Assembly (NCBI GenBank): GCA_020216985.1
Contig: JAIWOH010000019.1
Coordinates: 1 to 10,000 of the forward strand
DNA from: Nitrospira sp.
Lineage (GTDB): Bacteria > Nitrospirota > Nitrospiria > Nitrospirales > Nitrospiraceae
Direction: 5' to 3'
DNA length: 10,000 nucleotides
Positions 1 through 6,662 of the stretch are shown in pieces. The position numbers were made by a program, and so were the translations under genes. Under the pieces are notes generated by a model. That model had not been told where the DNA came from. It did no database searches and saw nothing but the letters and a program-made list of their open reading frames with translations. How positions within the stretch are numbered: position 1 is the first letter of the stretch; every line of letters starts with the position of its first letter.

Positions 1-1320
1 CATCCGATAACAGGACGGTATTCGTTCTTCGCCGACGAACCCTATTTGACCGTATGCGGACGAGCGAACCGCTACGTCGAACGCACCGCTGACGGGCGCG
101 AAGAACAGGGGCAGGCCCCTTTTAACCGTCTCGTCAGCCTTTTCAGAAACTCCTCCATCGCCCGCCCTCGACAGGCCCCGCCTTTTTTCGGAGGAGCCGT
201 CGGCTATTTCAGCTACGATCTCGCTCGTCAATTTGAACGGCTTCCCTCTCTCGCGCTCGACGACCTCGCCATGCCGGATTTTGAGTTCGCTTTTTTCGAT
301 CTTGTGGCGGCGGTCGACCACGAACAGAATCGTTTCACCTTGGCGTTTTGTCCGCCGCTCGAACGGTTCTTAAGCGAGCCGCGTGAAAAGTTGCTCAGAG
401 AGGGGCGAGATCGGCTGGCGGCACTGGCTGCACGGATGTCCGGTCCGCTCCCCCCCGGCCTTGCCGATACGCCGCTTCACCTGTCGTTTGAGCCGGAACA
501 GCATCGTTCCGCCTACGCCGATCGCGTCCGACGCTGTCAAGAGTACATTGCGGCGGGCGATATCTATCAAGCCAACCTTTCCCATCGATTCATCGTCACC
601 GACCCGACATCCCCGGCCACCCCGCAATTGCTCTCCGATCTTCTCGCTTACGGTCGAATACGGGCTTTGAACCCTTCTCCCTTTTCCGGTCTGCTCCGTT
701 TTCATCAGACCAGCCTGATCAGCTCATCGCCTGAACGATTGGTCCGCCTTGAGGGGCGACGGGCCGACACACGGCCGATCGCCGGAACCAGGCCGCGCGG
801 GGCGGACGCTGCCGCCGACCGCCGGCTCGCGGATGACTTGCGCGCAAATGAAAAAGAACGAGCGGAGCACATTATGCTGGTCGACCTGGAGCGCAATGAT
901 CTCGGCCGCGTCTGCGATTTCGGGAGCATCCGGGTCGGGGAGCTGATGACGCTGGAACGATACTCTCACGTCAACCACCTGGTTTCCCACGTATCCGGCC
1001 TCTTAAAAAACGACGCCACCGGCTTCGACCTGCTGCGCGCCATGTTCCCCGGCGGGACAATCACGGGCGTGCCCAAAATCCGCTGTATGGAAATCATCGA
1101 AGAACTGGAGCCGGTTCGGCGCGGCGCCTATTCCGGATCGATGGGATACATATGTTGGAGCGGAGACTTGGACTTCAACATCCTGATCAGGACCTTGGTC
1201 AAACGGCAGGACAGGGGCTACCTCCAAGTCGGCGCCGGTATCGTGGCCGACTCCGATCCGGCCCGCGAGTATGAAGAAACGATCCACAAGGCTCAGGCGT
1301 TCTTGAGCGCCTTTTCCTGA
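1..1320 (+). CDS. pabB: Aminodeoxychorismate synthase component I (PabB), 5'-truncated by window edge
   Basis: Chorismate-binding enzyme of the PabB/TrpE family. PabB makes 4-amino-4-deoxychorismate from chorismate and ammonia for p-aminobenzoate and folate synthesis, in the cytoplasm, normally with a PabA glutaminase. The frame is open from base 1 and the family-like segment GRYSFFADEP lies upstream of the first possible start (TTG at 46), so the true start is outside the window. Seen in order: DIYQANLSHRF, the PIAGTRPRG chorismate-site motif (codons from 775), ERAEHIMLVDLERNDLGR, GGTITGVPKIRCMEII and the C-terminal AGAGIVADSDPAREYEET block. E. coli PabB has a nucleophilic Lys in PIKGT; here the residue is Ala, as in TrpE. 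Anthranilate synthase is therefore the main alternative, but the adjacent pabC-like gene favours PabB. The gene ends 16 bp before pabC and no PabA is seen. Confidence 0.85.
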   Translation, partial: HPITGRYSFFADEPYLTVCGRANRYVERTADGREEQGQAPFNRLVSLFRNSSIARPRQAPPFFGGAVGYFSYDLARQFERLPSLALDDLAMPDFEFAFFDLVAAVDHEQNRFTLAFCPPLERFLSEPREKLLREGRDRLAALAARMSGPLPPGLADTPLHLSFEPEQHRSAYADRVRRCQEYIAAGDIYQANLSHRFIVTDPTSPATPQLLSDLLAYGRIRALNPSPFSGLLRFHQTSLISSSPERLVRLEGRRADTRPIAGTRPRGADAAADRRLADDLRANEKERAEHIMLVDLERNDLGRVCDFGSIRVGELMTLERYSHVNHLVSHVSGLLKNDATGFDLLRAMFPGGTITGVPKIRCMEIIEELEPVRRGAYSGSMGYICWSGDLDFNILIRTLVKRQDRGYLQVGAGIVADSDPAREYEETIHKAQAFLSAFS

Positions 1321-1336
1321 GCCTTTCTTCCATCCG

Positions 1337-2230
1337 ATGTGGATTTATCTGAACGACCGATTCGTCAAACGAGAAGACGCGCTGATCTCTGTTTTCGATC
1401 ACGGTTTTCTGTATGGAGACGGCGTGTACGAGACGATCCGCTCTTACGGGAACCGCCTCTTTCTGGGCTCCAAACATGTGGAACGGCTCTTTCGATCGGC
1501 CGAGGCGATAGGATTGACTGTTCCGATCTCCAAGGAACGCTGGCTCGACCTGCTTTGCGAAGCGATGGCGCGCAACGGCCTCGGCGATGGCGGGCGAGAT
1601 GCCTATCTCCGGATCACCCTGTCGCGAGGTGTCGGAGACATCGGCTTGGACCCCTCACTGTGCCCGTCGCCGACGGTCGTCATCATGGCCAAGCCTCTCA
1701 TCGCTCCTGACCCGTCCTTTTATGAAAAGGGGGTCGATCTGATCATCGCCTCCACGAGACGCAACTTGCCCGGCGCGTTGTCTCCACGCATCAAATCCAC
1801 CAACTTTCTCAACAATATCCTCGCCAAACGCGAGGCCATCGGCGCGGGAGCCTTCGATAGCATTCTGCTCAACTGGGAACACCACCTCGCGGAATGCACC
1901 GTCAGCAATCTCTTCTTCGTCATGGACGGACGCCTCTGCACGCCGGCCGTCGACTGCGGCATTCTGGACGGCATCACACGATCCGTCGTGCTCCGGCTCG
2001 CCGAAGAACAAGGGATTCGGACGGAAGAAGGACGATTCACACCGGCTCAGCTCCGGCAAGCCGACGAGTGTTTCGTGACGAACACCAGCATGGAAATCAT
2101 GCCGGTCGCCACCATTGACCGTGCTCCGATCGGCAACGGGCAACCCGGCCCCCTCACGCACAAGCTGAGACGTCTATTCGCCGACGCGCGAGACCGATTC
2201 CTGGACGGGCCTTCTCCGTCCGCCATGTGA
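1337..2230 (+). CDS. pabC: Class IV PLP-dependent aminotransferase/lyase, probable 4-amino-4-deoxychorismate lyase
   Basis: Fold-type IV PLP enzyme of 297 residues, close to the usual family length. PabC removes pyruvate from aminodeoxychorismate to give p-aminobenzoate. Visible family marks are the N-terminal DHGFLYGDGVYETIR block, Arg50 in HVERLF (expected PLP phosphate contact), the PLP Schiff-base lysine Lys153 in SPRIKSTNF, and Glu186 in LAECTVSNLFF. The KSTNFLNN context resembles branched-chain or D-amino-acid aminotransferases as much as E. coli PabC, so sequence alone does not fix the substrate. The position 16 bp after pabB on the same strand is the main reason for calling pabC. The ATG at 1337 fits the family N-terminus but has no clear Shine-Dalgarno, so translation may be coupled to the pabB stop. 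IlvE or D-amino-acid aminotransferase activity remains possible. Confidence 0.75.
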   Translation: MWIYLNDRFVKREDALISVFDHGFLYGDGVYETIRSYGNRLFLGSKHVERLFRSAEAIGLTVPISKERWLDLLCEAMARNGLGDGGRDAYLRITLSRGVGDIGLDPSLCPSPTVVIMAKPLIAPDPSFYEKGVDLIIASTRRNLPGALSPRIKSTNFLNNILAKREAIGAGAFDSILLNWEHHLAECTVSNLFFVMDGRLCTPAVDCGILDGITRSVVLRLAEEQGIRTEEGRFTPAQLRQADECFVTNTSMEIMPVATIDRAPIGNGQPGPLTHKLRRLFADARDRFLDGPSPSAM

Positions 2231-2296
2231 ACCGTTTGTATTCACATCGATCGTCCATCCCGATCCGCGGTGCCGGACGAGCTATCCAGCTATTTC

Positions 2297-2324
2297 TTGA
2301 CAACCGGTCACGGACTGCTATCGT
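2297..2324 (+). promoter_or_regulatory. Putative sigma70-type promoter of the lytic transglycosylase gene
   Basis: TTGACA (2297-2302, perfect -35) is followed after 16 bp by TATCGT (2319-2324, 4 of 6 matches to TATAAT). Transcription would start at about 2331, the A of the ATG, which would make the mRNA leaderless. No Shine-Dalgarno precedes this ATG, which agrees. The -10 match is only moderate. Confidence 0.4.
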
Positions 2325-2330
2325 TGACCC

Positions 2331-3041
2331 ATGAAACCCCGCCGCCCGCCGATCATCCGTTCTATGTTTCTGTTCGTGGAAGTCCTTCTCCTGCTCGGTG
2401 TGTGGAGCGAACTCCCCGGGGCTTCCGATTCAAGGGCCCACGCGGAAGTTTATCAGTACATCGACGCCAAGGGTGTCATTTCACTGACCAACGTCCCGTC
2501 AGACTCACGCTACCGACGAATCGACCGATCGTCCGGTCGTTTACACCCGACACTTTCGGAAGCGGAGCTCGAGCCGACGATTCTCCGATTCTCAACCCAG
2601 TACCAGCTCCCGCCCGCGCTCATCCGGGCCGTCATCAAAGCCGAATCGGATTTTGACGCGCGGGCGGTATCCCGCGCGGGAGCGGTCGGGCTCATGCAGC
2701 TCATGCCGCACACCGCCGTCCGGCTGGATGTGAAGGACCTCTACGACCCCGAAGACAACATCGGAGGAGGCACGAAATACCTTCGGTTCCTATTGGACAG
2801 ATTTCGCGGCGACCTTCCGCTCGCTCTGGCCGCCTACAACGCGGGAGAGCATGTCGTCGACCGTTACCGCGCCCTTCCGCCGATCGAGGAAACGCAGCGG
2901 TACGTCCGTAAGGTTTTGCGTTACTACCGGACGTTTCTTAGGCGCGACCTTGCCGCAGCCGACGGCGCGGGCGCGATGGTGTTTTCGGAGATCTCTTCAC
3001 GTCAACCGAATCTTGAGTCGCTCGCCCTTCCCCTCCACTGA
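2331..3041 (+). CDS. Secreted lytic transglycosylase with N-terminal DUF4124-like segment
   Basis: A 236-residue exported enzyme predicted to cleave the glycan strands of peptidoglycan in the periplasm, leaving 1,6-anhydro-muramic ends. Residues 1-38 form a signal peptide: a basic start (KPRR), the hydrophobic stretch MFLFVEVLLLLGVW, and a likely signal peptidase I site after AHA. Residues 39-60 (VYQYIDAKGVISLTNVP) match the DUF4124 pattern often found in front of such domains. Residues about 80-200 are an SLT (goose-lysozyme-like) domain with catalytic Glu105 in KAESDF, then GAVGLMQLMPHTA, LALAAYNAGEHVVDRY and RYVRKVLRYY. The last 33 or so residues are not conserved-looking and overlap nadB on the other strand. 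The ATG at 2331 keeps a complete signal peptide; the next Met (residue 12) would lose the basic segment. The specific family member cannot be named. Confidence 0.88.
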   Translation: MKPRRPPIIRSMFLFVEVLLLLGVWSELPGASDSRAHAEVYQYIDAKGVISLTNVPSDSRYRRIDRSSGRLHPTLSEAELEPTILRFSTQYQLPPALIRAVIKAESDFDARAVSRAGAVGLMQLMPHTAVRLDVKDLYDPEDNIGGGTKYLRFLLDRFRGDLPLALAAYNAGEHVVDRYRALPPIEETQRYVRKVLRYYRTFLRRDLAAADGAGAMVFSEISSRQPNLESLALPLH

Positions 3042-4608
3042 CAGGCTCCCCAAAACGGATTTGACTGTGCTCGTTCCATCCCGGCGGCTTTGCATCGGGG
3101 AAGTCCGATCGGAAGTGGGCCCCCACGCTGTTCTCCCGCCAGAGCGCCGCTTCGGCGACGCAGCGCGCCACTTGGATCATGTTCTTGACCTCAAGATCGG
3201 CTCTTGCGCCGAATGGCTTCGAGACCATGCGTTCCCACCGGGTGAGCTGAGCCGTCGCCCGAATCAACGATTCGCGGGATCTGACGATTCCGACTTGCTC
3301 CCACATGATCCGACGGAGCGAGTTTCGCAATTTTTCCGCGTCATCCAAGCGATGACGCTCGCCATACCGCAACACCGCCTGGCGATCTAAATCCGGCACG
3401 GCCTGACAGGCACCCCACGCAACCGCGGCGGCACCGGCCCGCGTCCCGAACACCAACGCCTCCAACAACGAATTGCTGGCGAGCCGATTGGCGCCGTGCA
3501 CGCCGCTGCAGGCCACTTCCCCGGCGGCAAAGAGACCAGGCACGGATGTCGCCCCGGTTATATCGGTCCAGACTCCGCCCATCATGTAATGCGCGCTGGG
3601 AGAAACCGGTATCCACTCTTCCGTGATATCGATATCGTGCCGCAGGCACGTGGCATAGATCGTCGGAAACCGGCGCTTCACAAAATCGGCCCCCAAGTGC
3701 GTCACATCGAGATACACGTGGCGGGTTTTCGTGGCCGCCATTTCGGCCCAAATCGCTCGCGCGACGATATCCCTCGGAGCCAGGGCGCCCAACGGATGAT
3801 ACCGCTCCATAAACGTTTCACCCTTGTGATTCCGGAGCTGTCCCCCTTCTCCCCTCATGGCCTCCGACAGGAGAAACGGCGGACTGGACGGCACATACAA
3901 CGCCGTCGGATGAAATTGGACGAATTCCATGTCTTGCAGCCTTGCGCCGGCGCGGTACGCCATGGCCATTCCATCGCCAGTCGCGCTCGGCGGATTCGTC
4001 GTTCGAGCGTATATTTGTCCGGCTCCTCCGGTCGACAACACCACCGCTTTTGCGGGAACCACACAGAGTTCTCCCGAATGTTCGTTCAGCGCCACCGCGC
4101 CGCAACATCGGCCGTCCTCCACGATCAAGTCCACCGTGAAATAGAAATCCATCCGCCGGATTTTGGCCTGCCGAGCGGCATGGGCCATCAACACCCGCAC
4201 CATTTCGTTCCCCGTGGCGTCGCCTCGGGCACGGAGAATCCGACTCCGGCTGTGCGCCGCCTCGCGGGTAAACGCGAATTTCCCCCCCACTTTGTCGAAG
4301 TTCGCACCCCAGCGAATCAGTTCCTGAATGCGTTCCGGCCCCTCTTCGACCAACACCCGCACCGCTTCAAGCCGACAGAGACCGTGCCCGGCATCGACCG
4401 TGTCTTTCAAATGGATCGAGACGTCATCCTCCTCGCTGAGCGCCACCGCCACTCCCCCCTGAGCAAACGTCGAGGTGCTTTGCAGCGGATGTCCCTTGGT
4501 CAGCATAACGACCCGCCCCGCATGGCTCAGCTCGATCGCGGCCCTGAGACCGGCGACTCCGCTGCCGATGACGAGAAAATCCGCCGGTGGCAAAACAGAT
4601 CGCTGCAT
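2938..4608 (-). CDS. nadB: L-aspartate oxidase (NadB)
   Basis: FAD enzyme that oxidises L-aspartate to iminoaspartate, the first step of de novo NAD synthesis; NadA and NadC would follow and are not in the window. The 556 residues show the FAD fold VIGSGVAGL (Gly15, Gly17, Gly20), STSTFAQGGVAVAL, HSRSRILRARGDATG, LSTGGAGQIY, EFVQFHPTALY, LLSEAMRGEGG, PSAHYMMGGV and HGANRLASNSLLEALVFG. The last of these is the NadB form rather than the SdhA/FrdA form, and the closing RSDFPD block also fits NadB. After that block there is an extra basic tail of about 45 residues (ending RRRLRQGRA), most of it encoded antisense to the transglycosylase 3' end. The ATG at 4608 lies 7 bp after the stop of the lipoprotein gene, without a clear Shine-Dalgarno, which suggests an operon with coupled translation. 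Confidence 0.93.
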   Translation of the reverse strand: MQRSVLPPADFLVIGSGVAGLRAAIELSHAGRVVMLTKGHPLQSTSTFAQGGVAVALSEEDDVSIHLKDTVDAGHGLCRLEAVRVLVEEGPERIQELIRWGANFDKVGGKFAFTREAAHSRSRILRARGDATGNEMVRVLMAHAARQAKIRRMDFYFTVDLIVEDGRCCGAVALNEHSGELCVVPAKAVVLSTGGAGQIYARTTNPPSATGDGMAMAYRAGARLQDMEFVQFHPTALYVPSSPPFLLSEAMRGEGGQLRNHKGETFMERYHPLGALAPRDIVARAIWAEMAATKTRHVYLDVTHLGADFVKRRFPTIYATCLRHDIDITEEWIPVSPSAHYMMGGVWTDITGATSVPGLFAAGEVACSGVHGANRLASNSLLEALVFGTRAGAAAVAWGACQAVPDLDRQAVLRYGERHRLDDAEKLRNSLRRIMWEQVGIVRSRESLIRATAQLTRWERMVSKPFGARADLEVKNMIQVARCVAEAALWRENSVGAHFRSDFPDAKPPGWNEHSQIRFGEPVSGGEGRATQDSVDVKRSPKTPSRPRRRLRQGRA

Positions 4609-4615
4609 TGATGCG

Positions 4616-5137
4616 CTATGGCAGAACCGGTTGTGGGGAAGATTCGGACAACGTGAGTTTGTCCTTCATGCCGAACGGCAAATCGCCTTGCACGCCGCGC
4701 AGAAGAAAAGAACCGGTACCGGCCCATTGCAAACGGGCGGAGCCGCGGTGTCGTACGCCCGCTTCTTCGCCCCGCTTTTTCCACGCGCCCTGCCAATGCA
4801 CGTACACATCGACGTCGCCGCCTTCGATGATGATCCGCTCGATTTTGAAATCGAGCTTGATAGAGTCAAACGCTTCGAAATCGGCTTCCACCTCGCGCTG
4901 AAGCTGATTAAGTCGGGCGTCCGGCGGGAGCAGCGAGCGAAAGCCAGAAAGGTTTTTCTCCTGGTAGGCTTCCCGCAAGGCTTCGACCGCTTGATCGATC
5001 CGTTGGATCCGCTCATGGTCCTCGGGATATTGGAGAGGTTTCTTGGACGAGCAGCCGCTGAGTGAAACGGCGAATACCACGACCCACCCGGCGACCACGA
5101 GCCAGGACGAAGCGGCACGTTCTCGTACTCCGAGCAT
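4616..5137 (-). CDS. Predicted lipoprotein of unknown function, co-transcribed with nadB
   Basis: A 173-residue protein I do not recognise as a named family. The N-terminus is a type II signal peptide: Arg5 and Arg7, a hydrophobic run LVVAGWVVVFAVSL, then the lipobox LSGC with Cys29 as the lipidated residue. Ser at +2 would be compatible with outer-membrane sorting in a diderm. The mature part begins with a helix-like stretch (RIDQAVEALREAYQEKNL), then FRSLLPPDARL and alternating beta-like strands (IKLDFKIERIIIEGGDVDVYVHW). This layout is reminiscent of NTF2/SnoaL-like cone folds, but that is only a shape impression. It ends 7 bp before nadB. A TTGACC/TATACT promoter ends 5 bp before the ATG and there is no Shine-Dalgarno, so the mRNA may be leaderless. 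A GTG at codon 14 is possible but would remove the basic part of the signal peptide. Confidence 0.8.
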   Translation of the reverse strand: MLGVRERAASSWLVVAGWVVVFAVSLSGCSSKKPLQYPEDHERIQRIDQAVEALREAYQEKNLSGFRSLLPPDARLNQLQREVEADFEAFDSIKLDFKIERIIIEGGDVDVYVHWQGAWKKRGEEAGVRHRGSARLQWAGTGSFLLRGVQGDLPFGMKDKLTLSESSPQPVLP

Positions 5138-5142
5138 GACGC

Positions 5143-5172
5143 AGTATAAGAAGCGGTCGAAGAACCGGTCAA
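5143..5172 (-). promoter_or_regulatory. Putative sigma70-type promoter of the lipoprotein-nadB unit
   Basis: Read on the minus strand: TTGACC (5172-5167, 5 of 6 matches) and TATACT (5148-5143, 5 of 6 matches) with an 18-bp spacer. The expected transcription start falls on or next to the ATG at 5137, so the transcript would have little or no leader. Confidence 0.55.
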
Positions 5173-5200
5173 GGTGCGAGCATCATCATCCGTTCCTTAT

Positions 5201-5238
5201 TTGTTCCTCTATCTACTCTCTATCGAATTGTTCCTCTA
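5201..5238. repeat. 11-bp direct repeat in the divergent intergenic region
   Basis: TTGTTCCTCTA occurs exactly at 5201-5211 and again at 5228-5238 (27 bp start to start). A degraded third copy (CGTTCCTTAT) lies at 5191-5200. The repeats sit upstream of both divergent promoters, about 65-100 bp from the minus-strand start and 40-77 bp from the plus-strand -35. A regulator-binding role is possible but unproven. Confidence 0.45.
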
Positions 5239-5277
5239 ACCTGCACTCCGGAGCGCCGGACAGCCGCCGTCGCAACC

Positions 5278-5307
5278 TTGACAGAATCGCCTATCAGAGG
5301 CTACTCT
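5278..5307 (+). promoter_or_regulatory. Possible promoter of the midA-nuo transcription unit
   Basis: A perfect TTGACA lies at 5278-5283. The best-placed -10 is TACTCT at 5302-5307 (18-bp spacer), which matches the consensus poorly. A better-looking TATAAG (5317-5322) has no -35 at the right distance. Either way the transcript would carry a leader of roughly 75-90 bases before the methyltransferase start. Confidence 0.3.
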
Positions 5308-5335
5308 ACGCGACTCTATAAGATTTCGGGGAGAA

Positions 5336-5355
5336 AGGCGGGGGAACCCCCGTCT
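5336..5355 (+). other. Strong GC hairpin in the predicted leader of the methyltransferase gene
   Basis: AGGCGGGG (5336-5343) pairs with CCCCGTCT (5348-5355) around the tetraloop GAAC, with one G-U pair in RNA; the core CGGGGGAACCCCCG (5339-5352) is a perfect inverted repeat. No T-run follows, so it is not a standard intrinsic terminator. It lies about 50 bases before the start codon, and could act as a leader structure or protect the mRNA 5' end. Confidence 0.45.
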
Positions 5356-5391
5356 GCTTGTGGTGTCACCTGTTCCATTTTGAATAACTGA

Positions 5392-5397
5392 AGCAGG
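5392..5397 (+). promoter_or_regulatory. Ribosome binding site that sets the methyltransferase start
   Basis: AGCAGG (5392-5397) touches the TTG at 5398, too close to serve it, but is 6 bases from the in-frame GTG at 5404. This spacing is why GTG 5404 is preferred as the start. Confidence 0.5.
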
Positions 5398-5403
5398 TTG
5401 ATC

Positions 5404-6582
5404 GTGACAATCGGACACCCTGAACTCGTCGCCGCCATTGCCTCGGAAATCGCCTCTTCCGGACCGATTCCTTTCGTTCGTTTCATGGAGTCGGCCCTCT
5501 ACCATCCCCGATTCGGCTACTACATGAGAGAACCGGAAGACGGAGCGGAACGCATCGGCTGGAACGGCGACTACTATACCAGTTCCGACGTACATCCTAT
5601 TTTGGGACGGGCTCTGGCGCGGCAGGCCGAACAAGTCGACCGGCTGCTCGGAGAACCCAATCCGTTCACGGTCGTTGAAGCGGGACCGGGCAAGGGACTG
5701 CTCGCCCGACAGTTTCTCACCGCCTGCGCCGATGAGTTTCCGTCGCTTTGCGAACGTCTGCATTACATCCTCATCGAGCGCAGTCCGGCGATGTGTGAAC
5801 GGCAACGACAAAATGTCACCCCCTGGCTGAATGAACCGGACAAGCTCTCCTGGGTAAACAGCCCGGACGAACTGCTTCCAGGCAGCGTCACCGGCATGTG
5901 GTTCAGCAATGAATTGCTTGACGCCTTTCCGGTCCATCGACTCCGAGTGAGAAACGGTCGAGTCCAAGAGATCTACGTCGATTGTCGGAACGGGGAATTT
6001 GTCGAATGTCTTCATCCCCTCTCAACCGACACCCTCGCCGCCCATCTCCAACGGCTGAATCCCGACTGGCCGGACGGCTATCAAACCGAAGTCAACCTCG
6101 AGGCGTTGAATTGGATCAAGCAAGTGGCCCGGCGCATGCACCGCGGCGTCGTCTTGACGATCGACTACGGTCATACCGCGCAAGACCTCTATGGGCCTGA
6201 GCGCAGGAACGGAACATTCCTCTGTTACTCTCGTCACTCGATCAATGAGACGCCGTTCCTGCAAGTCGGCCTTCAAGACATGACCGCGCACGTGGATTTT
6301 TCGAGCCTGGCGGAGGCCGGCGAAGCGGAGGGCCTGCACGTGACGGGGTTCACCAATCAACTGAGCTTCCTGATGGGGCTCGGGGTGGAAAAGATGGTCG
6401 AGAAATTGGAGCCGGAAAGCCCGGCGTTTCGCTCGGCGCTTCATCTCCTCAAGCCGAACGGCATGGGCGGCATTTTCAAGGTGCTCATTCAGCACAAAGG
6501 CATCGAGTGCGTCGAACTGGACGGCCTTAAGTATAAACCGTTTTGGGCGTCGGCATTGGCCGGATCGGAGATAGGCGCCTAG
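5404..6582 (+). CDS. MidA/NDUFAF7-family SAM-dependent (protein arginine) methyltransferase
   Basis: A 392-residue class I SAM methyltransferase of the MidA/DUF185 family. The mitochondrial member NDUFAF7 symmetrically dimethylates one arginine of NDUFS2 (the NuoD homologue) and is needed for complex I assembly. Visible blocks: the N-terminal FVRFMESALYHPRFGYY; NGDYYTSSDVHPILGRALARQ; the SAM-binding VVEAGPGKGLL (Gly94, Gly96, Gly98); SNELLDAFPVHRLR; LTIDYGH; the GTFLCYSRH block; LQDMTAHVDFSSLAEA; and the C-terminal MGGIFKVLIQHKG. The length is normal for the family. GTG 5404 is chosen because of the AGCAGG spacing; TTG 5398 would add two residues. The gene ends 80 bp before nuoA on the same strand with no terminator visible between them, so co-transcription with the complex I genes is likely. 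Methylation of NuoD in this organism is an inference from family and position. Confidence 0.88.
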   Translation: MTIGHPELVAAIASEIASSGPIPFVRFMESALYHPRFGYYMREPEDGAERIGWNGDYYTSSDVHPILGRALARQAEQVDRLLGEPNPFTVVEAGPGKGLLARQFLTACADEFPSLCERLHYILIERSPAMCERQRQNVTPWLNEPDKLSWVNSPDELLPGSVTGMWFSNELLDAFPVHRLRVRNGRVQEIYVDCRNGEFVECLHPLSTDTLAAHLQRLNPDWPDGYQTEVNLEALNWIKQVARRMHRGVVLTIDYGHTAQDLYGPERRNGTFLCYSRHSINETPFLQVGLQDMTAHVDFSSLAEAGEAEGLHVTGFTNQLSFLMGLGVEKMVEKLEPESPAFRSALHLLKPNGMGGIFKVLIQHKGIECVELDGLKYKPFWASALAGSEIGA

Positions 6583-6662
6583 ACGCCGTGGGACCTTACG
6601 ACACGTCAATACACGTCGCCCCGATGGGTATTTGGCGTTGCAACGACAAAAGGACATAAACG

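Noticed and set aside
46..48. TTG as the start codon of pabB
   Set aside because: The same frame stays open to base 1 and encodes a family-like GRYSFF segment upstream, so the gene is truncated by the window rather than starting here.
2270..2656. 128-residue plus-strand frame overlapping the transglycosylase signal peptide
   Set aside because: The overlapping frame encodes a clear signal peptide and DUF4124 segment; this one has no similarity pattern.
2851..3390. 179-residue plus-strand frame spanning the transglycosylase end and nadB
   Set aside because: It overlaps two clear genes in other frames and has no family-like segment.
3496..4611. 371-residue open frame on the plus strand opposite nadB
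   Set aside because: NadB motifs on the minus strand are continuous through this region. The plus-strand product has no recognisable domain and is rich in Arg and His, as antisense frames are.
5247..5260. Inverted repeat TCCGGAGCGCCGGA
   Set aside because: The stem is only 5 bp, of a kind common by chance in GC-rich DNA, and it has no clear relation to a promoter.
5336..5355. Reading the GC hairpin as a Rho-independent terminator
   Set aside because: No T-run follows on the plus strand (next bases GCTTGTGG), and no plus-strand gene ends just before it.
5362..5370. Small inverted repeat GGTGTCACC
   Set aside because: Four-base arms with a one-base centre are too short to claim as an operator.
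5236..6015. 259-residue minus-strand frame opposite the methyltransferase start
   Set aside because: It covers the SAM-binding part of a conserved gene on the other strand and shows no domain; it would also swallow the divergent control region.
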